Shown in pieces: positions 1 through 13,100 of a stretch of 64,000 nt of DNA. Every line of letters starts with the position of its first letter. Within the stretch, counting starts at the first letter, position 1. Origin of the DNA: Carya illinoinensis (Eukaryota > Streptophyta > Magnoliopsida > Fagales > Juglandaceae); contig NC_056765.1 of the NCBI RefSeq assembly GCF_018687715.1, forward strand, positions 12,576,001 through 12,640,000. Reading direction: 5' to 3'. The translations under genes were made by a program, and so were the position numbers. A model generated the notes under the pieces. That model did not search any database and was not told the origin of the DNA. It worked only from the letters and a program-made list of their open reading frames with translations.

Positions 1-640
1 CTATAGCATGAGATGTGATTCGAAAAACAAAAGTACAAGACCATAATTGAATATAATTAACATTTTTATGTGCCGCGATTCATCTAATGACTCGAGAAAA
101 GCCCAAAGTCACGTTCGAGAGTCCATACTCTAAAAGAATTAATACTATAAGAAAATACGCCTTTGACATTGGTAAAAATAGTCGCAAAAGACCTCAAAAA
201 TCGTTGGAAATAAATATTCTCAGTGATTTGTACTGTGCCGGACGTTAGTTGCAATTGTATACTCACTTATAAATTAATCTAGCGATAACACAAAATTACT
301 GAAAATATTCGAATATTTGCAATGATTTTTGCCGTTGTAAATATAAAAAAAATCACCACCATTATGCTTCCAATGTTAACTATAAATTGATGAGAAAAAT
401 ATTTGCATCGTCATATAATTGTCGCAAATAACTATAAATTCATTGCAAATAAACTAGATCATTTGTAGCGCATTGTAATAACGCTACATATATTACTAGA
501 GTATTTGCAGCGTTGTCAGAATACGTTGCAAATAATATTATTCACAGCGTTGTATAACGCTGGAAATACTATTAGCTAAAATGCTAACATAGCACTCTCG
601 ACAATGTTCAGTTCGCTACAAATAATTTTTAAGATCCAAA
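1..640. repeat. CACTA-type subterminal repeat region (probable 3' end of the En/Spm element)
   Basis: Short words of the type TTTGCAGCG, CGTTGCAAATA and CGCAAATA occur many times in both orientations between about 300 and 600 (for example near 415, 433, 500 and 520). Dense direct and inverted subterminal motifs of this kind are known from plant CACTA elements. The transposase relic at 4.2-5.7 kb reads leftward, so this would be the 3' end of that element. The terminal CACTA inverted repeat itself is not seen and may lie left of the window. Confidence 0.4.
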
Positions 641-3600
641 ATATTTTTTCCAGCAAGTTAGTTGGCACCAAGAATAGTCTTTTTGTTAGCTACCCAGTAC
701 GTAAATGTTAGCATTCTTTTGGGTACCTAATTCAAATCCAACTCAGGCCACACAACATGCATTTCCAACATATATTTACAAAAATTCCATTCATCCAAAT
801 ACTTGCCATTTAACAACCATACCATTTTCAAATAATATAAATTCAATCATCCAATACAACATTGTGCTTATTCTTTTAGTAATCAATACATTAGCATGGT
901 GCATTAATGGAAGAGAATTTTAAGTACTATAAATCAGAGCAGCTAATATATCTTATAAGAAATACATATGGAAATTTTCTTTGACGATATCTCTCAATAA
1001 ACACACAATGGTCAGCAGGTTCAGGATGTTCATGGAAGCGGAGATCATATTGCTTCAACACCTTGTTGGCTGGAACATCTACAACTTCGTTGCACCCATG
1101 CGACTATACAAACCATACATATCCCTTCGATCAGTGTTGTGCAAACAAAGAATCAGCTATTAGTATCAAAATAATTTTTTCAGTACATCAACATTGTAAT
1201 ATAGAAAAAGCACATTATCTACATATTATCATTTTGGTTCACGGCCTCTGCATATTATATATATGCATTTGGAAATGTATGGATACACTGGCAGCATTAC
1301 ACCAAATGCTGTCGTGGGTTACACATTTGTCTACTTATCTGCATATAGTGTATATAAAAACTAATATCAAACTCTTCATGATTGATACTTTGCATTTAAG
1401 ATCTAATTAGAAACTTCCAGACTATATACACACATTTCAAACTATTAATAAAAGCATAAACAAGTGATTAACCTCATGTAACTGACAATAGTACTTATCA
1501 TTTCCCAATATTATTTCATATTAGGATATTGTATAACCAAACAATTTGAAGAAAAGACCTTGTAGACATCTTTGGAGGTGCTTAGATGAAAGGTTTAGAG
1601 ATTAAGGCCTTTACTGCATGTCTGTTTTGGGCATGAATGTCATTCTAGGCGGCTAGTGCATATAATGAATGTTTTTCAGAGGCTGTCCTGTGTGCATGTT
1701 TTCAAACCCATAAAAGAACATTATTGCATATGATAAAGACCAAATTATGCAATGCTTGTAAAATTATGATTATGGAGTTGTGGTAGCTAGATTTAAGCAA
1801 CCTTAAACAGTTTTTTGCTAATGATTATTCAAGAAAATCAAATTATCATACTATTGTGTTCAAGTATTCATTCCACTGCCTGGTTAATTGACTTCCTATA
1901 AGTCATGCTTTTAGAAGGAAGTATCACAGCAGAAGCACCAATGCATTATGACTAGCAACTCCCTTATTGTTCTTTTCATCCAGCCAATAAAACTAGCCGT
2001 GCATGTGTGTTTCCCACTTTGATTTTTACAGTTTTGATCATTTGATATCTTGAAACACCTTGGAATTACAAACTAATCCAAGGATTTATGCAGTAACTCA
2101 ATGAAATAAAAAAATATCACCTCTCCAATGGTGGGCAACAAATGATAACTTGTACAACAATATGGCCCTTCTGAAAACTTTAGCAAGTGATGCTTTCATT
2201 GTATTCATTAATGAAAATATACTGGGATTGGGTTTTACAAGTTTCATATAGCTTTAATACATATCCTGAAAGTTAGCAACTGAGCTAGGGATTATGAGAA
2301 CAGGAATCCTAGGGCCATCTTGGCATGGCACATCTCATCTGCACTTTTAGACTGCCCTTAGTGGACACGACCAATCATCACTACAAAAACTGTGGACAGT
2401 TATGAAAAGTGATTAGAATTTCAGAATTAGTTTGAGATTTTGCTTTGGGAAATGAATCAAAAAAATGAATAAATTTTATGTTGAAAAATATTTATGTATT
2501 GGAATTTGTTTCCTTGAAGTGGAGTTTCTTTAATAGTTCAGCCAAAGAAATCTGACCATAGGGAATAACCATGTATCATATCCATGCCAACTTCTCCATT
2601 ATGTAATACCCGATGGATATATTTGTAAGACTCTTTGAACCCTCATCATACACTTAAAAGCATCTCTTTTTTATTTTTAACATGCTCTGCCTAACTTATC
2701 ATGAAAGTCGGACCAGTTTTAGAAAAAAAAAACTGCTTGCGAACTTTTTAAAATAGACCAGCAGAAGTATACAGTTAATGCAATATTTTTGGGTTCCCTT
2801 TCCTTTCCATTACATGTAGCAACAAGTGTTTTAATTTGATAACTCAAATGATGTGGCATGAACTTTGTCAGAATCTTTTATTTATTTATTTATTTATTTA
2901 TTTTTTAACGTAAGTATTCTCCATCCAACGAAAAAGGGCTCCAACATTCCCAAACTTCCCAGACCTATCAAGTTACAATCTTACTTGATGGTATAATTTA
3001 TGCATCCACACTATTCTCCCATAAATGTGTAGTGTTATGAAGTAACTATTATTGAACAAGAGTACGGGAGATACATAGCTTAAGACAGACTAACAGATTA
3101 AAAATATCATGTCAGATTCGGATATTTACTAGTGTAATCACTCAAGGTATTTTCAGCAGCACCCCAAACCCACTAACTCGCTTCTTTAACATCTGAACCA
3201 TGTGCTCTAGAGTCCTATAAGCAAAAGTTAAAAAAACATTACCTTCATTGAAGCTAAAGTTTTTACAAAAAATAGTAACCCTCATTACTCTTTAACCTCA
3301 AATTTATTCAGAAGATAGCTAAATTAAAGTGAGCAGAAGCTCAGTCTAAGATGGGGGCAGGACATCAGTAATCACAATACTAGCCTAGAATATTCCTTTT
3401 TGGTGAAATATGAGTTGTTTCATAAGTTGTATATCATATATAGCAAATAAATCACCCATATCATTTCCACACAATAATAATCACCCTAAATTATAAGGTC
3501 TTCCTATTAAAATTAAATTTTCTCAAGTTCACGTCTTGGATGCTTGGTCCTCATCAAGAAAATATGGGGAATGAAGACATCACCTGTTCATTCAGCCTCC

Positions 3601-4150
3601 CGTAAATTTCTGCAAATGACACATACACTAGTATGGGGCTCATCACACAATCCCAACTCTGAATCTATATATCCAAGCATCCTTGGAAAGTATATAACCA
3701 TTGCGTAAGGTGACCCGTCCCATTCATACCATGTACATACATGGTATTAGTTATCATGTACAACAAGTTCTCAAGTCCGTAAGTTTACCATTAGTTTTTG
3801 AGAATACAACAAATGGTAAGGTCCGTAAGCATGCCACTGCAATATGTTATAAGTATAAAGATAGTGGTGGCTTAGATATTTACCTGTTTGATATTACCAC
3901 ATAGCTTAATATCATCTCATGTAGGTTACCCAAACTATCATATATAATTAAGGATATCTCAAAGGGCCCAAAAAATAGCTTTGCCCAACCCAGCGTGCTC
4001 CCACAAAACATATACATATAGCCTTCCATTGGATATATATATATTGTCAATCCACCATTAGAACAACAAAAAATGCACCCAAAAAGTCACAAAAAACCTT
4101 CCTATGTCTTCTCACAAAAACTCGCTCACTGAGTCTCTCGAATAGACTTA
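641..4150. other. AT-rich stretch with no recognisable gene
   Basis: Only short, biased open frames are present and none resembles a known family. The stretch is probably CACTA element interior or intergenic DNA. A CACTACAAAAA word at about 2379 resembles a CACTA terminus, but no partner end was found. A TTTA microsatellite lies at about 2876-2906. Confidence 0.4.
2876..2906. repeat. (TTTA)n microsatellite
   Basis: About six to seven tandem TTTA units followed by a T-run. It could be the reverse-complemented tail of a decayed retroposon, but no coding or tRNA-like body is visible beside it. Confidence 0.7.
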
Positions 4151-5700
4151 CTGAGTGACGGGTTAGCAACGAAGAAAGCCCCCAATAGGCGGTCGGTTTC
4201 CTCTTGTCACTCCAACAGCTTCTGCATGCTTGCCTTCATTGCCTCCATCTCACTTTTGGAAGATTCAGCCTCTTTCTTATATTTTTTCAATCAAAGCTAT
4301 GTACTCTTTTTCTCATGCCAATGAGCATTGTCTTATAGACTCTGGGATTACCATCTATCACAATCCTCTTGCATAACCTGGTCTATGACCAAGTACCTCT
4401 CTGAGGACACCCACTACTGCTTCATCAGTTCGTTGCTCTGGTTCTAGAGTATCTAGCTTTCCAACCATATCCTTCTGAAATACGACATTATGAATCGATT
4501 AACTATAATGATGTGCTGGTAATGCATTTTTTTATTCAATTAGATAAATAGAACTAGCATTGTGGTTAGCAAATATTTATTATGCTAGAATATACTCACA
4601 TATTTGTCTTCGATGGCAAGTGTTACAAATTTTAAATTCTTCTTGGACCAGTGGGTTTCCCTGAAGAAGTCGACCAAATTCGCCGATTCAGCCCTCTTCA
4701 TGTGTGTGGAATGTGTATATATAACACATAGTCAGGAAATTTGGCACAACATATTTCCACACCGAGATTGGTAGCTTAATCCTGGTATTTATTACAGTAA
4801 CCAATTAGAGTAACCAATAAATGCTATAATATATACGAGTATATATTGCTTGCCATTATATGAAAATGAAAGTGGGAAAGGCTATATTGGGCAAAATAAT
4901 GTCTAAACCTTATACATTTTCTTCAAGAATCCGCACAAAGGATTTGCGACCTACTGTGTGGTTAATAACAAGCATCTTCCTATTCTCCCGATTTTTAGTA
5001 GATATTTTCTGCCATGAAAAATCTATAAAATGTAAGCAACTAAATATAAGTTACCATTCATCCAATCAGGCCGTGACTTATTAACCACCGGAATGTTACT
5101 TTGTATTGACCACAAAATATTGCATACCTTGAAGGCCTCGCTACCCCACCTTGTACATAGCTTAACTCAAACAAGGGGGTTAACTCGCTCAGTCCCACTA
5201 GCTAATGCTTCGTCGTGGCTGCCATAGGATAAATATATCTTATGTAATTCATGGTGGAATGCATTAAATTGCTTCCAAAGTTGCTTCGTTACTGTCAATC
5301 GATGGTTCTCCAATTCCCAATCAAGTTCAAAATCACCCTACATATATAATCAAATGTATGTGATGTCATCAATATTTACTATGACCACTTTCAACCCACC
5401 AACATGAAAGTGAAAAAGTCTTACCCGAACACGATCGATTAAATCATCCTAATGTGCTTGGGGTACATCACTCCATCTTGGATAACTCATGTCACAGCGA
5501 TGTTTGACTATCCATGTTACTTGTATTGTAAACATGTTGGCGTTTGAACAGCATGGTACTGTTTCTCTATTATTTATCTTCAATAGTACATTTCCATACT
5601 TCCGTAATTTTTCAAATTCAGTGCACTTGGCTGGCCCACGTCCACATCTCCTCTGTGCCTGGTTTAGTACAGGCTCTGTGAGGGCGTCCTCACCTGTATG
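4150..5700 (-). pseudogene. CACTA/En-Spm (Ptta-type) transposase relic, exon-intron structure still visible
   Basis: Reading the minus strand from about 5695, I recover the peptides GRGPAKCTEFEKLRK, FTIQVTWIVKHRCDMSYPRW and NAFHHELHKIYLSYGSHDEA, then VKLCTRWGSEAFK. A donor (AAG/GTATGC, about 5127) follows. A second exon at about 4910-5010 carries NRENRKMLVINHTVGRKSF and RILEEN. A third at about 4610-4700 reads NLVDFFRETHWSKKN. A fourth at about 4330-4480 includes EVLGHRPGYARGL. The last part at 4180-4310 is a coiled-coil-like Glu/Lys/Met tail. This order matches the plant transposase Ptta/En_Spm family (TNPA-like partner of CACTA elements). Several stops and frameshifts, for example two stops after GYARGL and one near the V/VKL junction, show it is dead. 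The TNP2 catalytic transposase expected to the right is absent; a copia relic begins there instead. Confidence 0.72.
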
Positions 5701-5984
5701 AAATAATTAACAATAATTTCTGGTTAGGAGTCTAATGGAATTTAAAACTTTATTGTAACACCATCATATTAACTCATTTTGTATTAAAAAATCTCGCAGA
5801 TGTGAACTATATCAATTTGAACTCCAGCAGGATCTAGTTCTATAATGAGTAAGGTCACTCTATTAGGATCAGTCTAGTAATTACATGAGTAAAGACTCTG
5901 TGATTGTAGGAAATGGTGTGTCCCTACTCGTCTTGGACGTGTGAATCATTCTGTTATTTATTTTTTAAATAAAAAATGACATTT

Positions 5985-8655
5985 TTATCTTACGTCTTTA
6001 TTGCCCTCTCCAACATTGTATAGTACATGTCTACTTGTGAAAAACCATTGCTTGCCTTATTCTCGTAATAAACATAGGTCATCTAATGTATTAGATCTTA
6101 TTCATTGCAATATATGGGGTCCTTCCCCCATCAAATCCAATTTAGGTTTTGCATACTATGTTCTCTTTATTGATGATTATTCCCGATTCACTTGGTTTTA
6201 TCCTTTGAAATTAAAATTTGATTTTAATGATATTTTCATTCAATTTCAAAAATTTGTGAAAAATCAGCATTTTGCTCGCACCAAGATTTTTCAAAGCAAT
6301 GGAGGTGTTGAATTTACTAGCAACTGTTTCAAAGCTCACCTGCGATACATCTGGCATCCACTATCAACTATCATGTCCATATACACCTGCCCAAAATGGT
6401 CATTCTAAAAGAAAATACTGCCATGTGACTGAGACTGGCTTGGCCTTTCTTTTCCACTCCCACATTTCCCCTCACTTTTGGGTTGACACCTTCAGCACTG
6501 CAGCTTACATCATCAACTATTTACCCACACTGCTTCTTGGAGGTAAGTCACCCTTTGAGCTTCTATATGGTTCCTCTCCAAAAAAATTTCATCCTTTTAG
6601 TTGTCTTGTTTATCCTTATTTGCATGATTATATGCTTAACAAATTTTTTCCCTGCAGTATTCCTTACATTTTTTTGGGTTACAGTCCCTTTTATAAAGGG
6701 TTTCGTTGTCTTGATCCCACCACCACTAAGCTATATATCACTCGACATGCTCAATTTGATAAAAATCATTTTCCTTCCCTTGATAACCCCCAAGCTCAAC
6801 CCATCTCCTCTCTACATATTTCTAATTTTTTGTAACCAAGTCTTCTTTATACTGACCTGCCTCTCTCTTCACCTGCTCTACATTCCCTACACCTTCCTCA
6901 ATCTGGCTCTCACTCATGTGCTATTTATACTGACCCAGTGGATGAGTCTTTATTGGTTGTGATTCTCTTACCGGTCCCTCTTCGCTGCATTCGGATCCTA
7001 GTCTGCCTCTTATTGAGACCACTGCTGATCCTTATATTCCAAATCTCACTTATGCTCTCGTATTTCTATTGGGCTCTCACCCTATGCTATGCTCACATGA
7101 GCTAAAGCTATTATTTTCAAGACTCGCCATTCGGCGAATCTTGGTGTCTTGGGATCTTCTAGATTTCTTTCTACTCTTCTTACATCTATTGAGTCTAAAG
7201 GATTCAGATCTGTTGTTAAGAATCATGCCTGGCTTGCAGCCATGGATAAGAAGTTCAAGCTCTGCAACATAATTGCACCTGGATTTGTGTCCCTCAACCT
7301 GCAAACACCAACCTTGTGGGTTCTAAATGGGTGTTCCGGATCAAATATCTGCCTGATAGATCCATCAAATGTCTCAAAGCTTGTTGCCAAAGGCTATACA
7401 CAAGTACCTGGTCTCGACTACATTGACACCTTTAGTCCTGTTATTAAGGCTACCACTGTCCGTGTTGTGCTTTCTCTTACTGTGACCAACAAATGGCCTC
7501 TTATAAAACTTGATGTCAAGAATGCTTTCCTTAATGGTACTTTCATTGAACATGTTATATGGAACAACCTCCTAGGTATATTGATCATCACTTCCCTAAT
7601 TATGTCTGTCAATTCAAGAAAGCCCTCTATAGCCTCAAGCAAACTCCCTGTGCCTGGTTTCAATGCTTCAACTCTTTTCTCCTTACACTTGTAAGTTTTT
7701 CTTACAGTCATGCTGACACCTCTCTCTTTGTCTTTCATTAGCAGTCTAACATTATATATTTGCTTCTTTATGTTGATGATATTATTATTACTGGCAACAA
7801 CTTATCTCTTCTTGACAGTTTTACTCACAAGTTCAATTCTGAGTTTGCCACTAAGGATTGGGTCCTCTCAGTTACTTTCTTGGTCTTAAAGCTTCGCCCA
7901 CTGCTGATGGTCTTTTTATTAGTCAGTTGAAACATGCACAGGACATTCTTACTCGAGCTCAATTGCTTGATTACCTGTTCACACCCCCATGGTTGTTTCC
8001 CAGCACCTATCTGCTTATGGTTCTCTTTTTTTGAATTCCACTCTCTACAAATCTCTCGTTGTCAGCCAATTTATGCACGCCCCAATTGCAAATGATTTTC
8101 TTGCTGTTAAGCGTATTATTCGCTATGTCAAGGGTACACTCCACTTTGGCCTTACTTTTCATCCGTACGTTGTTCCTGGTGCTCTAGTTGCTTACTCTGA
8201 TTCTGACTGGGTAGGATGTCCCAATACTCGTCGTTCCACCTCTAACCACTATTTATCTTGGTCTTGGAGTGCCAAGAAATAACTTACTGTATCACATTCA
8301 AGCTATGAATCGGAGTATCATGCCCTTGCGCTCATTGCAACAAAAATTCTTTGGCTTACGCATCTTCTTCGTGACCTCAAGGTCCCCATTCCACAACAAC
8401 CTCTTCTCTTATGCGACAACAAAAGTGCGATATTTTTAAGCTCCAACCTCATTTCTCACAAGCGGGCCAAGCATGTTGAATTAGACTACCATTTCCTTCG
8501 GGAATTTGTTGTCGCTGGCGAACTTTGCATGTAGCATGTACCCTCTCACCTACAGGTTGCCGACATCTTCACTAAAAGTGTTCCTCGACCTCTCTTTGGA
8601 TGTTTTGGATCCAAGCTTCACGTCCATTCAAGTTCGATGCTCGACTTGCGGGGGT
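5985..8655 (+). pseudogene. Ty1/copia polyprotein relic (integrase, reverse transcriptase, RNase H)
   Basis: Degenerate copia pol in several frames. Integrase core at 6001-6480: LIHCNIWGPSP, LFIDDYSRFTWFYPL and FQSNGGVEF, then after a frameshift YTPAQNGHSKRKYCHVTETGL. The C-terminal integrase region (FLGYSPFYKGFRCLDP) runs to about 6800. Reverse transcriptase starts near 7200 (WLAAMDKKFKL, LVAKGYTQVPGLDY, LIKLDVKNAFLNG), shifts frame near 7560 (KKALYSLKQTPCAWF), and retains YVDDIIITGN at about 7769. RNase H spans about 8180-8590 (SDSDWVGCPNTRRST, SSYESEYHALA, LLLCDNKSAIFLSSN, VADIFTKSVPRPLF). Gag, protease and the integrase zinc finger are missing, so the copy is 5'-truncated near 5990. Both visible integrase aspartates (HSDVWGP and QSDGGGEF in the family) read Asn here. 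It probably inserted into, or recombined with, the CACTA element on its left. Confidence 0.88.
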
Positions 8656-8880
8656 TGTTGAGGATACTTTGCCTTAATTTAAGGCTTGTTATAGGTGACA
8701 TAATTGACCCCTAATTCTAGGAGATTCCTTTGTATCAATTTACACACTTTTCATTTATTCTGTAATCAGTTTTGATGACATTGATTTGTAATTAATTCAT
8801 ATAATTTGTAATTGATTATAAATAGAAAATACTCACCACTTTGCAAGTTTGGTGGTTTTCATCAAACCTTCTCAAGCTGT
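8656..8880 (+). repeat. 3' LTR of the copia relic (right end approximate)
   Basis: The end of RNase H is followed by a polypurine-like TTGCGGGGG and then TGTTGAGGATACTTTGCC, the classical polypurine tract-to-LTR junction of a copia element. A TATAAATA-like word lies near 8817. No second LTR copy is present upstream, so the right boundary cannot be fixed by alignment; it is set near the end of the AT-rich part. Confidence 0.6.
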
Positions 8881-8929
8881 TCCTCCTAGAACTGACTGCG
8901 AGGGGCAATGGAGGAACAACAGCATGGCA

Positions 8930-9023
8930 AGAGAGAGAGAGAGAGAGAGAGAGGTGACATGTTGAGAATGGCTGAATTGAGGCACCAAGAGGTTTGAGAG
9001 GGGGGGGGGGGGGGGGGGGGGGG
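8930..9023. repeat. (GA)n tract and 24-base poly-G run
   Basis: A GA dinucleotide tract occupies 8930-8953. An uninterrupted run of 24 G lies at 9000-9023. Length calls in such tracts are unreliable. Confidence 0.9.
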
Positions 9024-9185
9024 AGGGTTATATACCCTAACCTATGTTCTCCCTCCGAAAATGACGTCGTTTTGCTTAAATATGGTTAAGGTTGGATATT
9101 ATATTGATGAATGACGCTGTTTTAACCCTGAACCCTATTTTGGGTCGAGCTGTTGCGGTTTTAGACTTTTAAACCCAATTTTTTT

Positions 9186-9201
9186 CCCTAAACCCTAAAC
9201 C
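9186..9201 (+). repeat. Short interstitial telomere-like motif (two CCCTAAA units)
   Basis: CCCTAAACCCTAAACC is two plant-type telomere units plus two bases. It could be a telo-box or chance; there is no longer array around it. Confidence 0.5.
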
Positions 9202-9299
9202 AAATCCTTTTTTTAATACTAAATTTAATATTAATCTTTTCTTTAGCCATATGTTTTTTATTTATGGTTTTTATAATTTTTCTCAACGCTAAATTTAAT

Positions 9300-10112
9300 T
9301 TTTTGTATGTGTTATTAATAAATACTATTTCATTAGTGTCTAATTACCTGTTATGATATTATAGTATTTCGTGTTTTTAATTTATTCATTAGACTTATTT
9401 CTATATTAATATCTTACTTATTTGTATACTAGACTTATATTTTACTATAGTATTATGTGTTATTAACTTATTATATTATATTTATTTCTATACTAGTGTC
9501 TAACTACATGCAATTACAATAAAATATTGCATGTTATTATATTATAGTAGTGTCTAACTTATTTATAGCTTATTACTATACTAGACTTATTTCTATACTA
9601 GTGTCTAATTTATTTCTATACTAGACTTACACTATAGTGTCTAATTACATATTATTAAACATTATTTTTTTTTTTTGATAAACATTATTATTAAACATTA
9701 TTATTACATGTTATTATACTAGTGTCTACCATATTTCTAACTTGATTATATACTAAACTTATTTATAGTGTCTAATTACGTTATGATATTATAGTATTAT
9801 GCATTTTCCAACTTATTATACTAAATTTATTTCTATACTAGTGTCTAACTCATTTCTATACTTGATTATGTATGGTATAAATACTATGATGTTTACTTAT
9901 ACTGAAGTATTAGTCTATTTATATTATAATATAAGTATATATTTTATAATAATTAGCTCCAAAAGTATATTATTAAATTTAACTATATAAGTTCTAGTTA
10001 TATAACTATACTAGTATATCTTATCAATATATAAATAATATATATTTTTATAACATATATACACTATCGGAGTTAGAGTCAGAGTCGAATTTTTAGATTT
10101 TTGTTCAGCTCT
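9300..10112. repeat. AT-rich irregular repeat block with a hAT-like end
   Basis: Variants of CTATACTAGTGTCTAA and ATTTCTATACTAGACTTA recur about a dozen times between 9340 and 9870 at irregular spacing, with no coding potential. At 10069-10100 the words GGAGTTAGAGTCAGAGTC appear; similar GAGTC/GGAGTT words occur at 22,700-22,830 beside the hAT relic. The block may be a non-autonomous hAT derivative, but its ends are not defined. Confidence 0.4.
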
Positions 10113-13100
10113 AAACATGATACATGAAAATCATTTAATATAAGATTCACATTAGAAATCATAGACAATTTAATATAAGAACTGATAAACATCTAAGTTT
10201 AAGCAAAGTGCTACAAAAAGGCCACACTGAAACCTCTAGAGGATGTGATACAAAGTGCTACAAGGAGAAATCCGGTTGTAATGAATTTTTAATGATGTCA
10301 TTAATTCTTTAATCTTTATAGTAAACATATGACATAGTCCATCATAAGCACATGGAATAATTCAAATTTTAATATTTATCATAGCAACATGATGAATAGA
10401 AAATAATATTTAAAAGATAGTAAACACCACAGTTGATGCATTTTGCAATATGGTTGAAGCCTAACGTTGCGATTGACCGGCTCATAATAGTGGCTTAGGC
10501 ATCGATACGGTGATGATGTCTTTGAAACCCCCAAGAGGAAAATAGAAGAAGCCCCCAAGAAGCTCATGGTGTCTGTAGGGAAATCCCCCGTGTGGGTTGC
10601 ACTCTTGCCAGCCTTACTCAAATAGTACGCACAGATCAACACACGAAGGGTTCATTTCCCCGCCACAGGAGCAGCAAGCTACGGCGGGCACCACTGTCTT
10701 CCTTTGGTGGCAGGCTTGTTGCCCTCCACGGTGAGGCCCTCTCAATTGGTGGGATCGTTCCCCGCCACCAAAGGAAAAATGGCTAAAATGAAATTCTCTA
10801 CATCGAACAAAATCCACTGTTCACTGGGTCATAGCTGCTAATTTTATATCTAGGATAGATATTTATCTCAAGGCAGTTTTTGCTGCTAATGACGGCTTCC
10901 CTCCGAGCCAGAAAGCATCCACTCTGTCCATTAATCTTGTACCATATGCATGAATGCATGTTATAAACTACGCAGTGACAATCAATACAAAACTTAAATT
11001 GAGGACCATTTTGATCAAAACTTATAAAATCAAGAACTGTTTTGGCCATACATTTTAAGAACATAATATAAATAATTAAATTTACATCTTATCAGTTTAA
11101 GCATTTGGAACAATTGATCATTTCACAATAAATTACAAAATCAACGATAATGTTGTACGTGCAATCATTTTTCCTGTGTCAAAGAACCACTTACATTATA
11201 CAAAACCAAGTCTAAAAACTTGCATTGTCATAATTCAGAAAATTATTAGGTAATCCAGATGATGTGACATTCCCGTAGTATCACAATATACCGTGTGAAT
11301 TAAAATGGATACTTTTAAGCATTAATAGCATTAATTTTTTATTGACATGGTTTGTGATATACTGAGAACCAAGTATCCGTATTACAGTACAGGAGTACCT
11401 AATTATTACTCCATAATTTATAATTAAAATCCAGTACACATTCACATGATGTACAGAGAGTTTGCAGACATGATGTACACAGTACAATCAGTTCATAAAA
11501 GTAGTTTATAGGGTCCCACACAATGCACGAAGTCAACTTCCAAACAACTATGACAGTTTCTACACAACACAAGCATTAAACTTTATACATATATTTCCTA
11601 GTCATTGCACAGATTGTTGCCTATACACCATATAATACAGATCAAAAGAGGTATATTGACTGATTTTCCCATCGTCCTCGATGAAAATCAAAACAAAACC
11701 AGTAGTCAAGACAACACCAAAAAGAACATTAACCATCTTTCCTTTGCCTTTTCCATAAAAAACATGGTCCTCCAAATTTTTAATTCTACTCAACCATTTT
11801 TGGTAAAAGTTGTAGTCCACGATCATAAATTACTTCATCATGCCAAGAGAAAAGGCAGCATCGTACATCCCACTGCATTGAAATCCAAAAGTAACAATTA
11901 GAGTGCATCTATTATTAGGTAGGCATGTGATATGTATTCAGTTTGAATGTAAACAACGTGCACACACTCATGAGGCTGGTACACCAAAACAAGTGTGTTC
12001 ATCAAATGAGGTAAATTTTACCAAATTTTGATCCCATACAGTTTCAAATGCAGATTTTACAAATTTAAAGATCATTCATAAAAATGAGGACCGTTACAAA
12101 CCTCAAGGATCATTTGAAACTCACTACTCCTGTTGGTACTATTCACCTCCTTCAAGGGTGAGTTGAGGTTTTCTATGACTATATTAAACAGAGTCAAATT
12201 AAAGCATGCATGGGTGCTTTCCAGTATCATACCTAGCGCATCCCAAAAATGGGTGATAGCGTTCCTCCCCACTTCTTCCTACCTTTCAATGATGACACGG
12301 CTCATCTTAAAAGAGACCACTGTTATTCATGAAATAACTTTTCCGGGTTCGCTATGGAGTTTGGAACAATGGACTTCTACCTCTGTGTTAGGGTTTTCGA
12401 TTTGAGTAAATCTTTGGCTTTATCTTTCTTCTTCTTCCATTAATATTGAAAGAGGGTTTGTTGAATAGTGCAACATCATTTAGGGCGCCTAGGTGTAAAA
12501 GTGCAACTTTGAAAATTTTATGTTATAGTGGATTTTATTTTACAGATGATGACAATGATGACGAGGCATTACAAACATGTGTCCAAAGCCTATTGGTGTA
12601 AGAGTTTCACTCAGTTGAAGTGTCGTTATATAGGACACTAACTAACTCTGACAGAGTGATAACTCGATCAATTTCTAAACCTCACAGAATAAAATGTTAA
12701 ATTGATACCAGAGGGAGTAACATGTTCAAAAGGCAAACCAACGAGATTGTTTCAGTAATTAACACTACTTTGTACTAAATGAATGGAAATCCTAAGTTCT
12801 AGCATCGAACTAGAATAATTCTTTATCACAATAAAAATACACAAGATAAAACACCATATTAGGATAAAAAGAGATGTTATATCTCCCACTGACTTTACCC
12901 TAGTTGACATGTTATGTACCACTAAAGAGTAATATGTCCTAGAGACAACCAGGATGATAATTTCAGTAAATAAAGCTTGAGAAAAGCAATCGACAGTTAA
13001 TCCTAATCCAACCTTGTTTTGGCACTAACAAGTAAGCTAATTCTCGATAAAATGCCCTATAGAGTGTGAAAACATAGATTCCAATGTGCGCATGTACACA

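Noticed and set aside
705..1410. Plus-strand short frames (72, 60 and 115 codons)
   Set aside because: Composition follows AT-rich DNA, no domain or splice context, and no resemblance to known proteins.
2379..2391. CACTACAAAAACT as a CACTA terminal inverted repeat
   Set aside because: No matching inverted end, no 3-bp target duplication and no subterminal repeats beside it.
4860..5084. Plus-strand 74-codon frame
   Set aside because: It is the antisense of a transposase exon and intron.
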